Below, piece by piece: positions 54,405-62,993 of a stretch of DNA of 64,000 nt. The notes beneath the pieces are model-generated. The model did no database searches and had not been told where the DNA came from. It saw only the letters and a list, made by a program, of their open reading frames with translations. Every line of letters begins with the position of its first letter. The first letter of the stretch is position 1. Position numbers and translations under genes: made by a program. Source of the stretch: Chloroflexota bacterium (GTDB lineage: Bacteria; Chloroflexota; Limnocylindria; Limnocylindrales; CSP1-4); contig JAJYNP010000184.1 in assembly GCA_021786265.1 (NCBI GenBank), positions 1 through 64,000 on the forward strand, given 5' to 3'.

Positions 54405-55307
54405 TTACGCCTCGACGGGCTCGCCGAGGTGCTCGCGCTTGAGCGTCTCGTACAGTTCGAGCGCGTGGCGCGGCGGCATGTCCTCATGGACGCACTTCCG
54501 GATGGCCTGCAGCATAGCGGCGGGCGAATCGCTCTGGAAGATATTGCGCCCCATGTCGACGCCGGCGGCCCCTTCCTGGACCGCGTTGTAGGCCATGGTG
54601 AGCGCCTCCAGCTCGGGCAGCTTCTTGCCGCCGGCCATGACGATGGGCACCGGGCAGGCGGCCGTGACCGTGTCGAAGCCCTCCGGCACGTAGTACGTCT
54701 TGACCATCTGCGCACCGAGCTCGGCACAGATGCGGGTCGCGAGCCGGAAGTACTTCGCGTCGCGCACCATGTCCTTGCCCACCGCGGTGACGCCCAGCAC
54801 GGGGACCCCGTACTTGTAGCCCATGTCCACGAGCCGGGTCATGTTGGTCACTGTCCTGGTTTCCATCGGCCCCCCGATGAAGACCTGGACTCCCACGCCG
54901 CTGGCATTGAGCCGGACCGCGTCCTCCATGCCCAGGGCGATCTCCTCATCCGAGAGCTCCTTCAGGATGGAGGGGCCGCCCGAGGCGCGCAGGACGACCG
55001 GCGCCTGCATCCCGGCCGGCATCACGGTCCGCAGGATGCCGCGGGTGCAGAACAGCGCGTCGACGTACGGAATGAGCGGCACGATGTTCACATCGACGCG
55101 CTCGAGCCCTGTGGTCGGGCCCTGGAAGTAGCCGTGGTCCACGGCGAGCATGACGGTGCGGCCGCTGGCCGGTTGGAAGAGACGGGCCAGGCGGTTCTGC
55201 ATACCCCAGTCGTACGCACCCGCGCCCTTCAGAAAGAAGGCCGCATTACGCTGCGGGAGGTCGTGATGGTAGTCCTTCGATTCGCGGACTGCGTCAGCGT
55301 CAGGCAT
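54405..55307 (-). CDS. lsrF: LsrF orthologue (3-hydroxy-5-phosphonooxypentane-2,4-dione thiolase)
   Basis: 300 residues. Similarity to enteric LsrF runs end to end: [67 protein letters not shown], the Schiff-base Lys region [21 protein letters not shown] and [12 protein letters not shown]. LsrF transfers acetyl from a phospho-dione to CoA, yielding DHAP and acetyl-CoA at the end of AI-2 breakdown. The ATG at 55307 ([13 protein letters not shown]) aligns with the known N-terminus. Confidence 0.9.
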   Translation of the reverse strand: MPDADAVRESKDYHHDLPQRNAAFFLKGAGAYDWGMQNRLARLFQPASGRTVMLAVDHGYFQGPTTGLERVDVNIVPLIPYVDALFCTRGILRTVMPAGMQAPVVLRASGGPSILKELSDEEIALGMEDAVRLNASGVGVQVFIGGPMETRTVTNMTRLVDMGYKYGVPVLGVTAVGKDMVRDAKYFRLATRICAELGAQMVKTYYVPEGFDTVTAACPVPIVMAGGKKLPELEALTMAYNAVQEGAAGVDMGRNIFQSDSPAAMLQAIRKCVHEDMPPRHALELYETLKREHLGEPVEA

Positions 55308-55445
55308 GCGATTGCGCCCCTTCTCTCTCTGTGCCAGACCTTGCTTCCCGCAAGGGCCGCGGTCAGCTCCGTCATGGTTTGCGTCCCTTGTGCAGGTGGT
55401 CGCCATTCCTGCGGACAAGCAGCCGAACCTGCGGCGGACCGCTGT

Positions 55446-55808
55446 TCAGCGGCCGAGCAGCGTCGCGTCGAAGTACGAGTGGACCGACACGAACCGCCCG
55501 TCCCTCACCTCGACGAGATTGACCCCGTCCACTGCTACGGTTCGGCCGTCGGCATCGGTGAGCCGCGCCGTCCACTCCAGCGCGCCCACGTTGCCAACCA
55601 CCAGATCGCGGACGATGGTGACGTCCAGGCCGGGGAAACGCGCCGCGCTCTCGTCGTAGTAGGACCGGATCTGCGCGTGCCCCAGGTACCGCTGGCTGGG
55701 CGACCGGAACTCGGCGTCGGGCCAGTAGTGGGAGAGCACGGCGTCCGTGTCCCGCGTGCACTCTGCCCGCCAATACGACTCGGCGACTTCCCGGGGTCCC
55801 CTGCCCAT
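55446..55808 (-). CDS. SnoaL/NTF2-like protein
   Basis: 120 residues. REVAESYWRAECTRDTDAVLSHYWPDAEFRSPS, DVTIVRDLVVGNVGALEWTARLTD, VDGVNLVEVRDGRFVSVHSYFD follow the NTF2-like cone fold used by SnoaL cyclases, ketosteroid isomerases and related acid-base enzymes. It is between the kinase and LsrF genes, so it may catalyse an isomerisation or dehydration in the same pathway. GGGAGGAG precedes the ATG at 55808. Confidence 0.8.
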   Translation of the reverse strand: MGRGPREVAESYWRAECTRDTDAVLSHYWPDAEFRSPSQRYLGHAQIRSYYDESAARFPGLDVTIVRDLVVGNVGALEWTARLTDADGRTVAVDGVNLVEVRDGRFVSVHSYFDATLLGR

Positions 55809-55869
55809 CGCTCCTCCCTCTCGTCCTTTCCGGACCGATCGCCGCATCGATCGTCCGTGCTCGATGCCG

Positions 55870-57096
55870 CTACTGCGTGCGTGTGGCGACCAGGATCTCG
55901 CCGACCCGCACGGTCAGGATCGTCGGGTCCGACGACGCATGGCGAGCCACTGCGATGTGCCGCGCCGCGCGCAGGACGCCGCGGGCGGCGCCTTCGCGCA
56001 GGTGCTCGGGCAAGGTCTCGATATCCGCGGTCTTGGCGAGTCCCACGATGCGGCGCGCCATCTTGGCGGCGGCGAAGCCCGCTCCGTCCAGCCGCACCCT
56101 GGTCAGGTAGTCCTCCAGCGTCCCGTCCCTGAAGACCCGCGGGTCGAGGCGCCCGGGCCACAGGTCCCGGAAACAGGCCTCGAAGGCCGACCAGGTCTCG
56201 CCCCACAGCCCGAGGGCCCAGCGCGCCTGCTCGTCCTGCCGGAGCGCGATCGCTCGTGCGGCCGCGATCACGTAGTTACCGAACAGGGCTCCGAGGTCGA
56301 AGCCGATCGGTCCGTAGAACGCGAACTCGCTGTCGAACGCCTTGGTCGAGCGTGTCCGGCCGTCCGACGCCTCCCGCACCATCACGGAGCCGGTATGCAG
56401 GTCGCCGTGGATGAGGGCCTCGGCCTGGGTCATGAACTGCCACTTGAGCCAGCCCATCTCGCGGACTACCGCCTCGTCAGCAGCGAGCTCCCGCGCATCC
56501 TGCTCGTTCGCCGGCAGCGTGCTGTTGCGGTCCGCGGGCACGTACGGCTCGGTGAAGACCAGGTCCTCGGTGATGCCGCACAGCTGCGGGTTTACCGACT
56601 CGGCCAGCAGACGCTTCTGTTCTCCCGGATCCATCCCGAAGACTGACGTTCCGAACGCAACGCGGGCGACGTACTCGCCCATGTCGGCGGCCGCCCCCGC
56701 GTGGCGATCGCCCTCGTTGAGGGCGTGTCGCCAGACGCGGTGATCGGACAGATCCTCCATCGCCACGATGTAGCGGTCGGCATCGTAGTGGTACAGCGCG
56801 GGCACCAGGCCCGGGGCAAGCCGCCCGTGGACGGAGAGGGCGACGGCTTCGTGCCGCGCGCGATCGGGCGTCATGGGCCACGTGGGGCCGACCAGCCGAA
56901 CGTACGGCAACGCCTGCTTCAGGACGAGTCCGCGACCATTGGGCGAGGAGAGCACGAAGACCAGGTTCAGGTTGCCGTCGCCGACTTCACGCACGTCCCG
57001 GATCGCGGCAGGGTCCAGGACCGCACGGAGCTGCGGGGTGCGCGCGACATAGTCGACGACGGTGGATGCGGTGAGGATCTCGTACGACTCGGACAT
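55870..57096 (-). CDS. mtnK: MtnK-type 5-methylthioribose kinase
   Basis: 408 residues, the MtnK length. EVGDGNLNLVFVL, VLKQALPYVRLVGPTWPMT, MEDLSDHRVWRHAL, VNPQLCGITEDLVFTEPYVP, the catalytic ALIHGDLHTGSVMV and FDSEFAFYGPIGFDLGALFGN are diagnostic. MtnK phosphorylates methylthioribose (and in some bacteria 5-deoxyribose) at C1. Substrate breadth here is open, since no MTA nucleosidase gene or methionine regulator is adjacent. Confidence 0.93.
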   Translation of the reverse strand: MSESYEILTASTVVDYVARTPQLRAVLDPAAIRDVREVGDGNLNLVFVLSSPNGRGLVLKQALPYVRLVGPTWPMTPDRARHEAVALSVHGRLAPGLVPALYHYDADRYIVAMEDLSDHRVWRHALNEGDRHAGAAADMGEYVARVAFGTSVFGMDPGEQKRLLAESVNPQLCGITEDLVFTEPYVPADRNSTLPANEQDARELAADEAVVREMGWLKWQFMTQAEALIHGDLHTGSVMVREASDGRTRSTKAFDSEFAFYGPIGFDLGALFGNYVIAAARAIALRQDEQARWALGLWGETWSAFEACFRDLWPGRLDPRVFRDGTLEDYLTRVRLDGAGFAAAKMARRIVGLAKTADIETLPEHLREGAARGVLRAARHIAVARHASSDPTILTVRVGEILVATRTQ

Positions 57097-57154
57097 CGTG
57101 TCGCCTGCCTCGGAGGTGGTAACGGAAGGGGTCGATGCGCCAGCGACTGGCGCC

Positions 57155-58207
57155 CTAGACGGCGGACACGTAGCGGGCCCTCTTGCGCGACAACGTGTAG
57201 CTGAACACCAACGCCACGATCAGGATGGCGCCCTCGATGGTGTCCTGGGCGTAGTAGGGGAAGCCGGCGATCGTGGTGCCCGTGAGCACGACACCCAGCA
57301 TGACCGCTCCGAGCGAGGTGCCCCAGGCATTCGGAAGGTTGAGCCCCATGACGGACATGCCGAGGAGCGCTACCGCCACCGAGTCGAGAAGGAGCGAGTC
57401 ACCGGCCGTGATGTCGCCCTGTCCGATGCGCGACGCCAGGATCAGACCGGCGACCGCCGCGAACAAACCCGAGATGATGTAGGCGGCGATGCGATAGCGG
57501 CTCACGTTCGCGCCGGAGAGGCGAGCCGCTTCGGGGTTCGCGCCGATGGCATACATGACGCGGCCCCAGCGCGTCCGCGTCAGGAAGAACCACGCCACCA
57601 CCGTGAGGACCAGGAAGATCACCACGGGCGTGGGAATGGGGCCGATGAAGCCGTTGTCGATCCAGAGGAAATCGGGGGTGAATCGGCCGGCGGCCACGGT
57701 GCCGTTGGGCAGCGGCATGCCCGTCGACACCGACTGCCCCTGCACGAAGACCAGCTTGAGGCCCTGGATCGCGTACATCATGGAGAGCGTCGCGAGCAGG
57801 TCGGGGATCCGGAACTTCACGATGAGAATCCCGTTGACGAGCCCGACGATCCCACCGGCGAGCAGCACGGTTACGATCGCCACCCATCCGACCTGGTCGT
57901 AGATCACCATGGTCATCGCGGAGATCGTCACCGCCATGCCCGCCACCCCGCCGATCGACAGGTCGAGACCACCCACGGCCATGGCCGTCGTCAGCCCAAG
58001 CCCGGCAATGGCGGTCACCGATGTGTACTTCAGGATGGAGAGCATCGTCGTGCTGCGGCGGAACGTGTCTTCGGTGCCGAAGAAGTAGACGATGAGCACC
58101 AACGTGATGCCGATGAAGCCCCACTTGACGATCCAGTCACGGAGCCGGTCGACCCACGGAGTGGACGGCGCACCAGCCACGTCTGCCTTCTCGCGTACAG
58201 TCGTCAT
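57155..58207 (-). CDS. Ribose/AI-2-type ABC transporter permease
   Basis: 350 residues, about ten transmembrane helices. The family motif LTTAMAVGGLDLSIGGVAGM, and VYAIGANPEAARLSGANV-like GRVMYAIGANPEAA identify RbsC/LsrC-type permeases. A single permease gene is present, unlike the LsrC/LsrD pair, so it is likely a homodimer. Its start touches the ATPase stop codon. Confidence 0.94.
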   Translation of the reverse strand: MTTVREKADVAGAPSTPWVDRLRDWIVKWGFIGITLVLIVYFFGTEDTFRRSTTMLSILKYTSVTAIAGLGLTTAMAVGGLDLSIGGVAGMAVTISAMTMVIYDQVGWVAIVTVLLAGGIVGLVNGILIVKFRIPDLLATLSMMYAIQGLKLVFVQGQSVSTGMPLPNGTVAAGRFTPDFLWIDNGFIGPIPTPVVIFLVLTVVAWFFLTRTRWGRVMYAIGANPEAARLSGANVSRYRIAAYIISGLFAAVAGLILASRIGQGDITAGDSLLLDSVAVALLGMSVMGLNLPNAWGTSLGAVMLGVVLTGTTIAGFPYYAQDTIEGAILIVALVFSYTLSRKRARYVSAV

Positions 58208-59713
58208 TCAGTTGATCTCCGACATCCACGTGATGATCTGGCTGCGGTTGGTCTCGCTCGTGTAGGCGTCGTTGCGCAGCGCCCCGTCAACAAGAACGAG
58301 GATGCGGTCCGCAACCTCAAGTACCTCATCGACGTCGCTGGTGGTGAGGACGACGGCGGCTCCCTCGGCCGCGATCGTGCGCAGCTTCTGTCCGATAGCG
58401 GCACGTGCACCGATGTCCACGCCGGCGAACGGCTCGTCCAGCAGGAGCACCTTCGGTCTGGCCACGAGCCAGCGCCCGATGACGACACGCTGCTGGTTCC
58501 CGCCGGAGAGGGCGTCCACCGAGAACGCCTCGTCCTGCGCCACCACCTCGAGCTGCCGGATCACCTGGCGCCCCAACAGGGCCTCAGCGCGGCCGCGCAG
58601 CACACCTCGCGACGAGACCCAGCCCAGGAACGGGAGGCTCACGTTGCGCGCGATGGACCAGCCGGGGAGCACCGCCTCAGCCGTGCGATCTTCCGGGGCG
58701 AGGAACACGCTCTCTCGAATCGCGTCACCCGGAGAGCGGGGTGTGTACGGCCGGCCGTCGAGCTGCATCGTCCCAGTCGGGAAGCGGCGGGCCCCGAACG
58801 CCCCGCGCACGAGCTCGCTCTTGCCGGCGCCGAGCAGTCCGACGATGCCGGTCACCTCGCCGGCACGGAATTCGATGTCCTGCGGTGGACTCTCTGGCCG
58901 CAGGCGCACGCCCTCCAGGCGCAGCCGCACCTGCGAGCCGCGCCGTTCGCGCACGGAGGCTCGCGTCACGTCCGCCTGCTCGCCGAGCATGGCGTGCAGC
59001 GCAGCGCTCCACCCGAACGGGCGCGTCTGCTGAGCCCGAATGCGACCGTCCCGCAGGACCACCAGTCGGTCCGCCACGGTGTCGATCTCGCCCAGCCGGT
59101 GGGAGACGAACAGGATGGCGACGCCCGCTTCCTTGAGCCGACCGATCACGTCGAACAGGCGCTCGGCCTCGACCGCGGACAGGGCGGATGTAGGTTCATC
59201 GAGGATCAGCAGGCGCGGTTGATGGGAAAGGGCGCGCGCCAGCAGCAGCAGCTGCTGATCGGCGATGCCCAGTGCGAAGACGTCCTGGCGCAGCACACGG
59301 TCCGGCCACTGCAGGTCGAGCAGGGCGCTGGCCTGGCGAGCCCTCGGTAGCACGCGGCGAACGCTGAAATACGTCCCGGTCGATCCCTGGGTGAGCTCCT
59401 CGAAGACCAGGTTCTCAGCCACCGTCAGGCCGGGCACGATGCCGTCTGCGATGCGCTGGTGCACGGTCTCGATGCCGAGCGCCCGAGCGACCTGCGGTGA
59501 GCCGATGCGAACGGGCCGGCCGTCGACCATCACCGACCCGGAGTGCTCCGGGTAGACGCCGGAGAGGATCTTGATCAAGGTCGACTTCCCGGCGCCGTTG
59601 GCACCGATGAGGGCGACCACCGAACCTCCCTCGACGCTCATGGAGACGCCGTCCAGCACGCGGTTGGTGCCGAACGCCATCCCGATGTCGGCAAGCGTGA
59701 CGACAGTGTTCAT
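58208..59713 (-). CDS. Sugar ABC transporter ATPase, two nucleotide-binding domains
   Basis: 501 residues in two ABC domains (RbsA/LsrA type). The first has Walker A GANGAGKSTLIKIL and Walker B LLILDEPTSALS, with an altered signature (GIADQQLLLL). The second has GLLGAGKSELVRG, intact signature LSGGNQQRVVIG and LLLDEPFAGVD. The degenerate first signature and partly changed second Walker A are typical of this family. Confidence 0.94.
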   Translation of the reverse strand: MNTVVTLADIGMAFGTNRVLDGVSMSVEGGSVVALIGANGAGKSTLIKILSGVYPEHSGSVMVDGRPVRIGSPQVARALGIETVHQRIADGIVPGLTVAENLVFEELTQGSTGTYFSVRRVLPRARQASALLDLQWPDRVLRQDVFALGIADQQLLLLARALSHQPRLLILDEPTSALSAVEAERLFDVIGRLKEAGVAILFVSHRLGEIDTVADRLVVLRDGRIRAQQTRPFGWSAALHAMLGEQADVTRASVRERRGSQVRLRLEGVRLRPESPPQDIEFRAGEVTGIVGLLGAGKSELVRGAFGARRFPTGTMQLDGRPYTPRSPGDAIRESVFLAPEDRTAEAVLPGWSIARNVSLPFLGWVSSRGVLRGRAEALLGRQVIRQLEVVAQDEAFSVDALSGGNQQRVVIGRWLVARPKVLLLDEPFAGVDIGARAAIGQKLRTIAAEGAAVVLTTSDVDEVLEVADRILVLVDGALRNDAYTSETNRSQIITWMSEIN

Positions 59714-59752
59714 CGGCTCACCGCCCTGGTCGTTCAGGATCTCAGCGGATAC

Positions 59753-60883
59753 CTAATACGCCGGGGTGATCCACGGCGCCGCGCTGGAGTCGAGCTCCAG
59801 GAGCGACGGGATCTTGGTGACCAGCTGGTCCATGTTCTGGATGTTGTTCTGGAGCAGGAACTGCTGGGTCACGAGCGAGGCCGGGAACATGACCTCCGTG
59901 GTGGTTGACCCCGCCAGCTTCAGGGCCATGGTGCGGACCACGGCGGCTCCGACACCCGCCGGATCAGTCGTCGCCGTGGCCACCCACGGGCTGTTCGCCG
60001 CGGTCATGACCTGGATGTCGGCGTTCGAGACGTCGATGCCGAAGACCTTGATCTGCTTCTGGAGCCCGTTGTTGATGACCGCAGCGACGGTGCCCTTGGT
60101 GAGTTCGTCGTAGGGGGCGAAGATCGCCTGGACGTCCGGGTGCGCCTTCAGCGCCGCGTCCACCAGCACCTGGTTGTCGGTCGCAACGGCGTTCGTGAAC
60201 TTGCCGACGAAGAACTCCACGTTCCAGTTGTGCTGCTTCACGAACTGCTGGAAGACCGCGTTGCGCCGGTCGAGCGGGGCGATCCCGAGTGCGTTGACGT
60301 AGCCGATCTTGGCTCCATCCGGGATGGTCTGCGCCATGAGGGTCAGATCCTTGGTGGCCATGTCGGCGTCGCTCTGGTCCGTGTGTACCACGGGCGGCTG
60401 CGTGCCGTCGACGTCGTAAACCACGACCGGGATCCCCTTGGCGATGGCCTGATTGATGAGCGGCACCATCGTCGACGTGAGGCCGTGGTCGACGATGATC
60501 CCGGCCACGCCCGAGTTCATCGCCGTCTGCATGTCGGTCGCCTGCTTGGCGTTGTCCGCCTGTGCGTCGTAGACCTGCATCTGGAAGCCAATGGCAGCCG
60601 CCTGCTTCTCGGCTCCCATTTCCCACTGCTGGAAGTAGTCGCCCGCGCCACTCTGACGCACCATGGCGATCTTGACCGGGCCGGCGTTGAACGGTGCGGG
60701 CTTCGCGGCCGTTGCGCTGCCTGCCGGCACTGCCGACGCAGGGGCCGCTGCGCTCGATGCTGCTGCGCTGGACGCTGCCGGCGCAGCGACACTGGGTGCG
60801 GTAGTGGCCGCTGACTGGCTGCACGCTGTCAGAGTCAGCAACGAGATCGTGATCAACCCTGCGAGTCGCTTGTGACGGGTCAT
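59753..60883 (-). CDS. Sugar-binding lipoprotein of the ABC importer (RbsB/LsrB fold)
   Basis: 376 residues. The signal peptide ends in lipobox LTACS; a Ser/Ala-rich linker follows, then the type I periplasmic binding fold (VKIAMVRQSGAGDYFQQWEMGAEKQA, AGIIVDHGL, IPVVVYDVDG, AIFAPYDELTKGTVAA, KVFGIDVSNADIQVM). AAGGAGAGAGG precedes the ATG. It presents the sugar to the permease; residue choice at the pocket cannot be assigned without a structure. Confidence 0.93.
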   Translation of the reverse strand: MTRHKRLAGLITISLLTLTACSQSAATTAPSVAAPAASSAAASSAAAPASAVPAGSATAAKPAPFNAGPVKIAMVRQSGAGDYFQQWEMGAEKQAAAIGFQMQVYDAQADNAKQATDMQTAMNSGVAGIIVDHGLTSTMVPLINQAIAKGIPVVVYDVDGTQPPVVHTDQSDADMATKDLTLMAQTIPDGAKIGYVNALGIAPLDRRNAVFQQFVKQHNWNVEFFVGKFTNAVATDNQVLVDAALKAHPDVQAIFAPYDELTKGTVAAVINNGLQKQIKVFGIDVSNADIQVMTAANSPWVATATTDPAGVGAAVVRTMALKLAGSTTTEVMFPASLVTQQFLLQNNIQNMDQLVTKIPSLLELDSSAAPWITPAY

Positions 60884-60986
60884 CCTCTCTCCTTACGCGT
60901 CCACAGAAACCGTCTCGTGGTCCACCGCGACTTCTCGGTACCCCTCCTCCTCTGGCACTGTCACCATCGCTCGTCCGGGACAGCCG

Positions 60987-62993
60987 TCACCGTGGAAAGC
61001 CGCCCGCCACCCCACCGTCGACCGGGATGACGCAGCCGGTCGTTCGAGACGAGTCGTCGGCAAGCAGGAATGCCACCGACGCCGCGACGTCTCGGGTTGT
61101 CACGTGGCGATGCAGCAGGTTCCGCTTCGCGTAGAAGTCCTCGAGCTCCTCCGGACGCACCCCGTGCGCCGCAGCCCGCTCCTCGCGTAGGCCGCCCGCC
61201 CACAACCTCGAGTTATCGAACACGGCGTCCGGGTTCACGGCATTCGCCCGTATCCCGAACGCCCCCGCCTCCAGCGCCGCGATACGCATCAGCTGGAGCA
61301 TTCCCGCCTTGGTCACGGAGTACGCGCCGAAGCCTGCGCCGGGCGCGAACGCGTTCTTGCTCGCCACGTACACGAGCGAGCCGCCGAGGCCCTGTTCCTT
61401 CATCACGCGGATCGCCTCGCGGGTCAGCAGGAATGCGCTCGTCAGGTTCACCGCGAGGGCCAGACGCCAGCGACCGAGTTCCAGCTCGTCGAGGTTGCCC
61501 CCAACGCCCACGCCAGCGTTGAGGACGACGCCGTCAAGGCCGCCGAACGTGCGCACGGCCTGTCGCACCGTCTCCATGACGACCGCCTCGTCGGACTGGT
61601 CACCCGCGACCGTCACGGGCTCGGGACCTCCGGCCTCGACGACGGCCCCAGCGAGGCCCGCCAGCCCCTCCCCATCGATGTCCGCAGCGACGAGGCTCGC
61701 CCCATTCAGGGCAAGCTCGAGGGCGATCGTTCGCCCGATCCCGGAAGCCGCGCCGGTAACGATGTGGATCGTGCCGGCAAAGCGCTTCGGTACCGGGCGG
61801 AGCGTCAGCTTGTACAGCTCGAGGGGCCAGTAGTCGAAGTCGAAGGCATCGGCGTCGGGCAGCGGCGCGGCCTCGCCGAAGGCGTCGAGAGTGCTGGCCG
61901 CGGCACGGAGCGTGTGCGACGCGACATCGGCGACGCGCGCCGCCTCCGCGCGGTCCCGTCCCGTCGTCACCGCGCCCAGGCCGGGCACGAGGATCACGCG
62001 GGGGGCTGGATCGTGCATCGGCACGTCGACGGCCAGCCGGTGCCGCTGACGCTCGAAGTACGCGGCATAAGCCTGCCGGCGTGCCTCCACGGCCGTGCCT
62101 GCGGCGACCACGTCCCGCCCGTCAGGGACGAGCGCGGCGAACGGCCGCGTCCACAGCATGTGGTCGGCGCTCGAGACGCCGCTCTCCACCACCCGCGCCA
62201 CGTCGGATCGGTCCGCGACCGCCCGCAGGTTGCGATCGGTGATCAGGACGCGCGGGCCGGTGTTCGAGACGGCGGCTCGAAGGTGCAGCAGCAGCCGTCG
62301 CTGCTCCTCGTCGGAGAGGTCGGGCGTGGGAGCCGGCGGTGCGGAGCGCGGCGCGTGCGCCGCCAGGTAGGCCGCGGCGCGCTCGACAGAGTCGAGGGTC
62401 CTGCGCAGACACGCATCCGAGTCGTCGGCCCACGTGATCAGACCGTGGTGCCCGAGCACCACGCCTTCTCGGTCGGCCAGCTCGGCGACCGCCCGCGCGA
62501 GGCGGAACCCGGGTCGCTGCCAGTCGAGGTAGCCGAACGACGGGCCGAGCACGTCACGGACGACCTCGCGGCCGTGGCCATGGCGGGCCAGGGCACAGAT
62601 CGCGTCAGCGTGCACGTGGTCGACGTGCGCGAACGGCAGGAACGCGTGCAGCAACGTCTCGATCGACGGGCGGGGCGACCGGGGATCGGTCAGCGCGCGG
62701 CGCACGACCGTGTCGGTCTCCTCGTCTGACAGCGACTCACGGTCCCTGACGGCGACGAGCTCGTCGAGCCAGAGGGCCGGGAAATCCGCCGCGGACGCGA
62801 TGGACAAGTCGACGCCCGACGCCTTGATCCACAGCACGCGCCGGCTACGCCCGAGATGATCGACCGCCGTGCCCTTGGCGGAGGTGTTTCCGCCTCCGTG
62901 CACGACCAGCGATTGGTCCGACCCCAGGCGACGAGATCGCTCGACGAGCCGGTCCAGTGGCCACGAGGTTGCGTCGGCGGAAAGGGGGGTCAC
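60987..62993 (-). CDS. Bifunctional class II aldolase / short-chain dehydrogenase
   Basis: 668 residues. Residues ~1-370 are a class II aldolase of the RhaD-like branch (VVHGGGNTSAKG, zinc His in HVDHVHADAICALA, VVLGHHGLITWADD). Residues ~410-668 are a short-chain dehydrogenase with cofactor loop VTGAASGIGRTIA, NAGVGVGG, catalytic YSVTK and the closing PVDGGVAGGF. In the known rhamnose enzyme the aldolase makes DHAP and lactaldehyde and the dehydrogenase oxidises the aldehyde. The start GTG overlaps the MtnA-like stop codon. Confidence 0.93.
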   Translation of the reverse strand: MTPLSADATSWPLDRLVERSRRLGSDQSLVVHGGGNTSAKGTAVDHLGRSRRVLWIKASGVDLSIASAADFPALWLDELVAVRDRESLSDEETDTVVRRALTDPRSPRPSIETLLHAFLPFAHVDHVHADAICALARHGHGREVVRDVLGPSFGYLDWQRPGFRLARAVAELADREGVVLGHHGLITWADDSDACLRRTLDSVERAAAYLAAHAPRSAPPAPTPDLSDEEQRRLLLHLRAAVSNTGPRVLITDRNLRAVADRSDVARVVESGVSSADHMLWTRPFAALVPDGRDVVAAGTAVEARRQAYAAYFERQRHRLAVDVPMHDPAPRVILVPGLGAVTTGRDRAEAARVADVASHTLRAAASTLDAFGEAAPLPDADAFDFDYWPLELYKLTLRPVPKRFAGTIHIVTGAASGIGRTIALELALNGASLVAADIDGEGLAGLAGAVVEAGGPEPVTVAGDQSDEAVVMETVRQAVRTFGGLDGVVLNAGVGVGGNLDELELGRWRLALAVNLTSAFLLTREAIRVMKEQGLGGSLVYVASKNAFAPGAGFGAYSVTKAGMLQLMRIAALEAGAFGIRANAVNPDAVFDNSRLWAGGLREERAAAHGVRPEELEDFYAKRNLLHRHVTTRDVAASVAFLLADDSSRTTGCVIPVDGGVAGGFPR

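Noticed and set aside
54069..59350. Plus-strand open frames of 687 and 762 codons across the sugar cluster
   Set aside because: They lie opposite mtnK, lsrF and the ABC genes, all with complete motifs on the minus strand.
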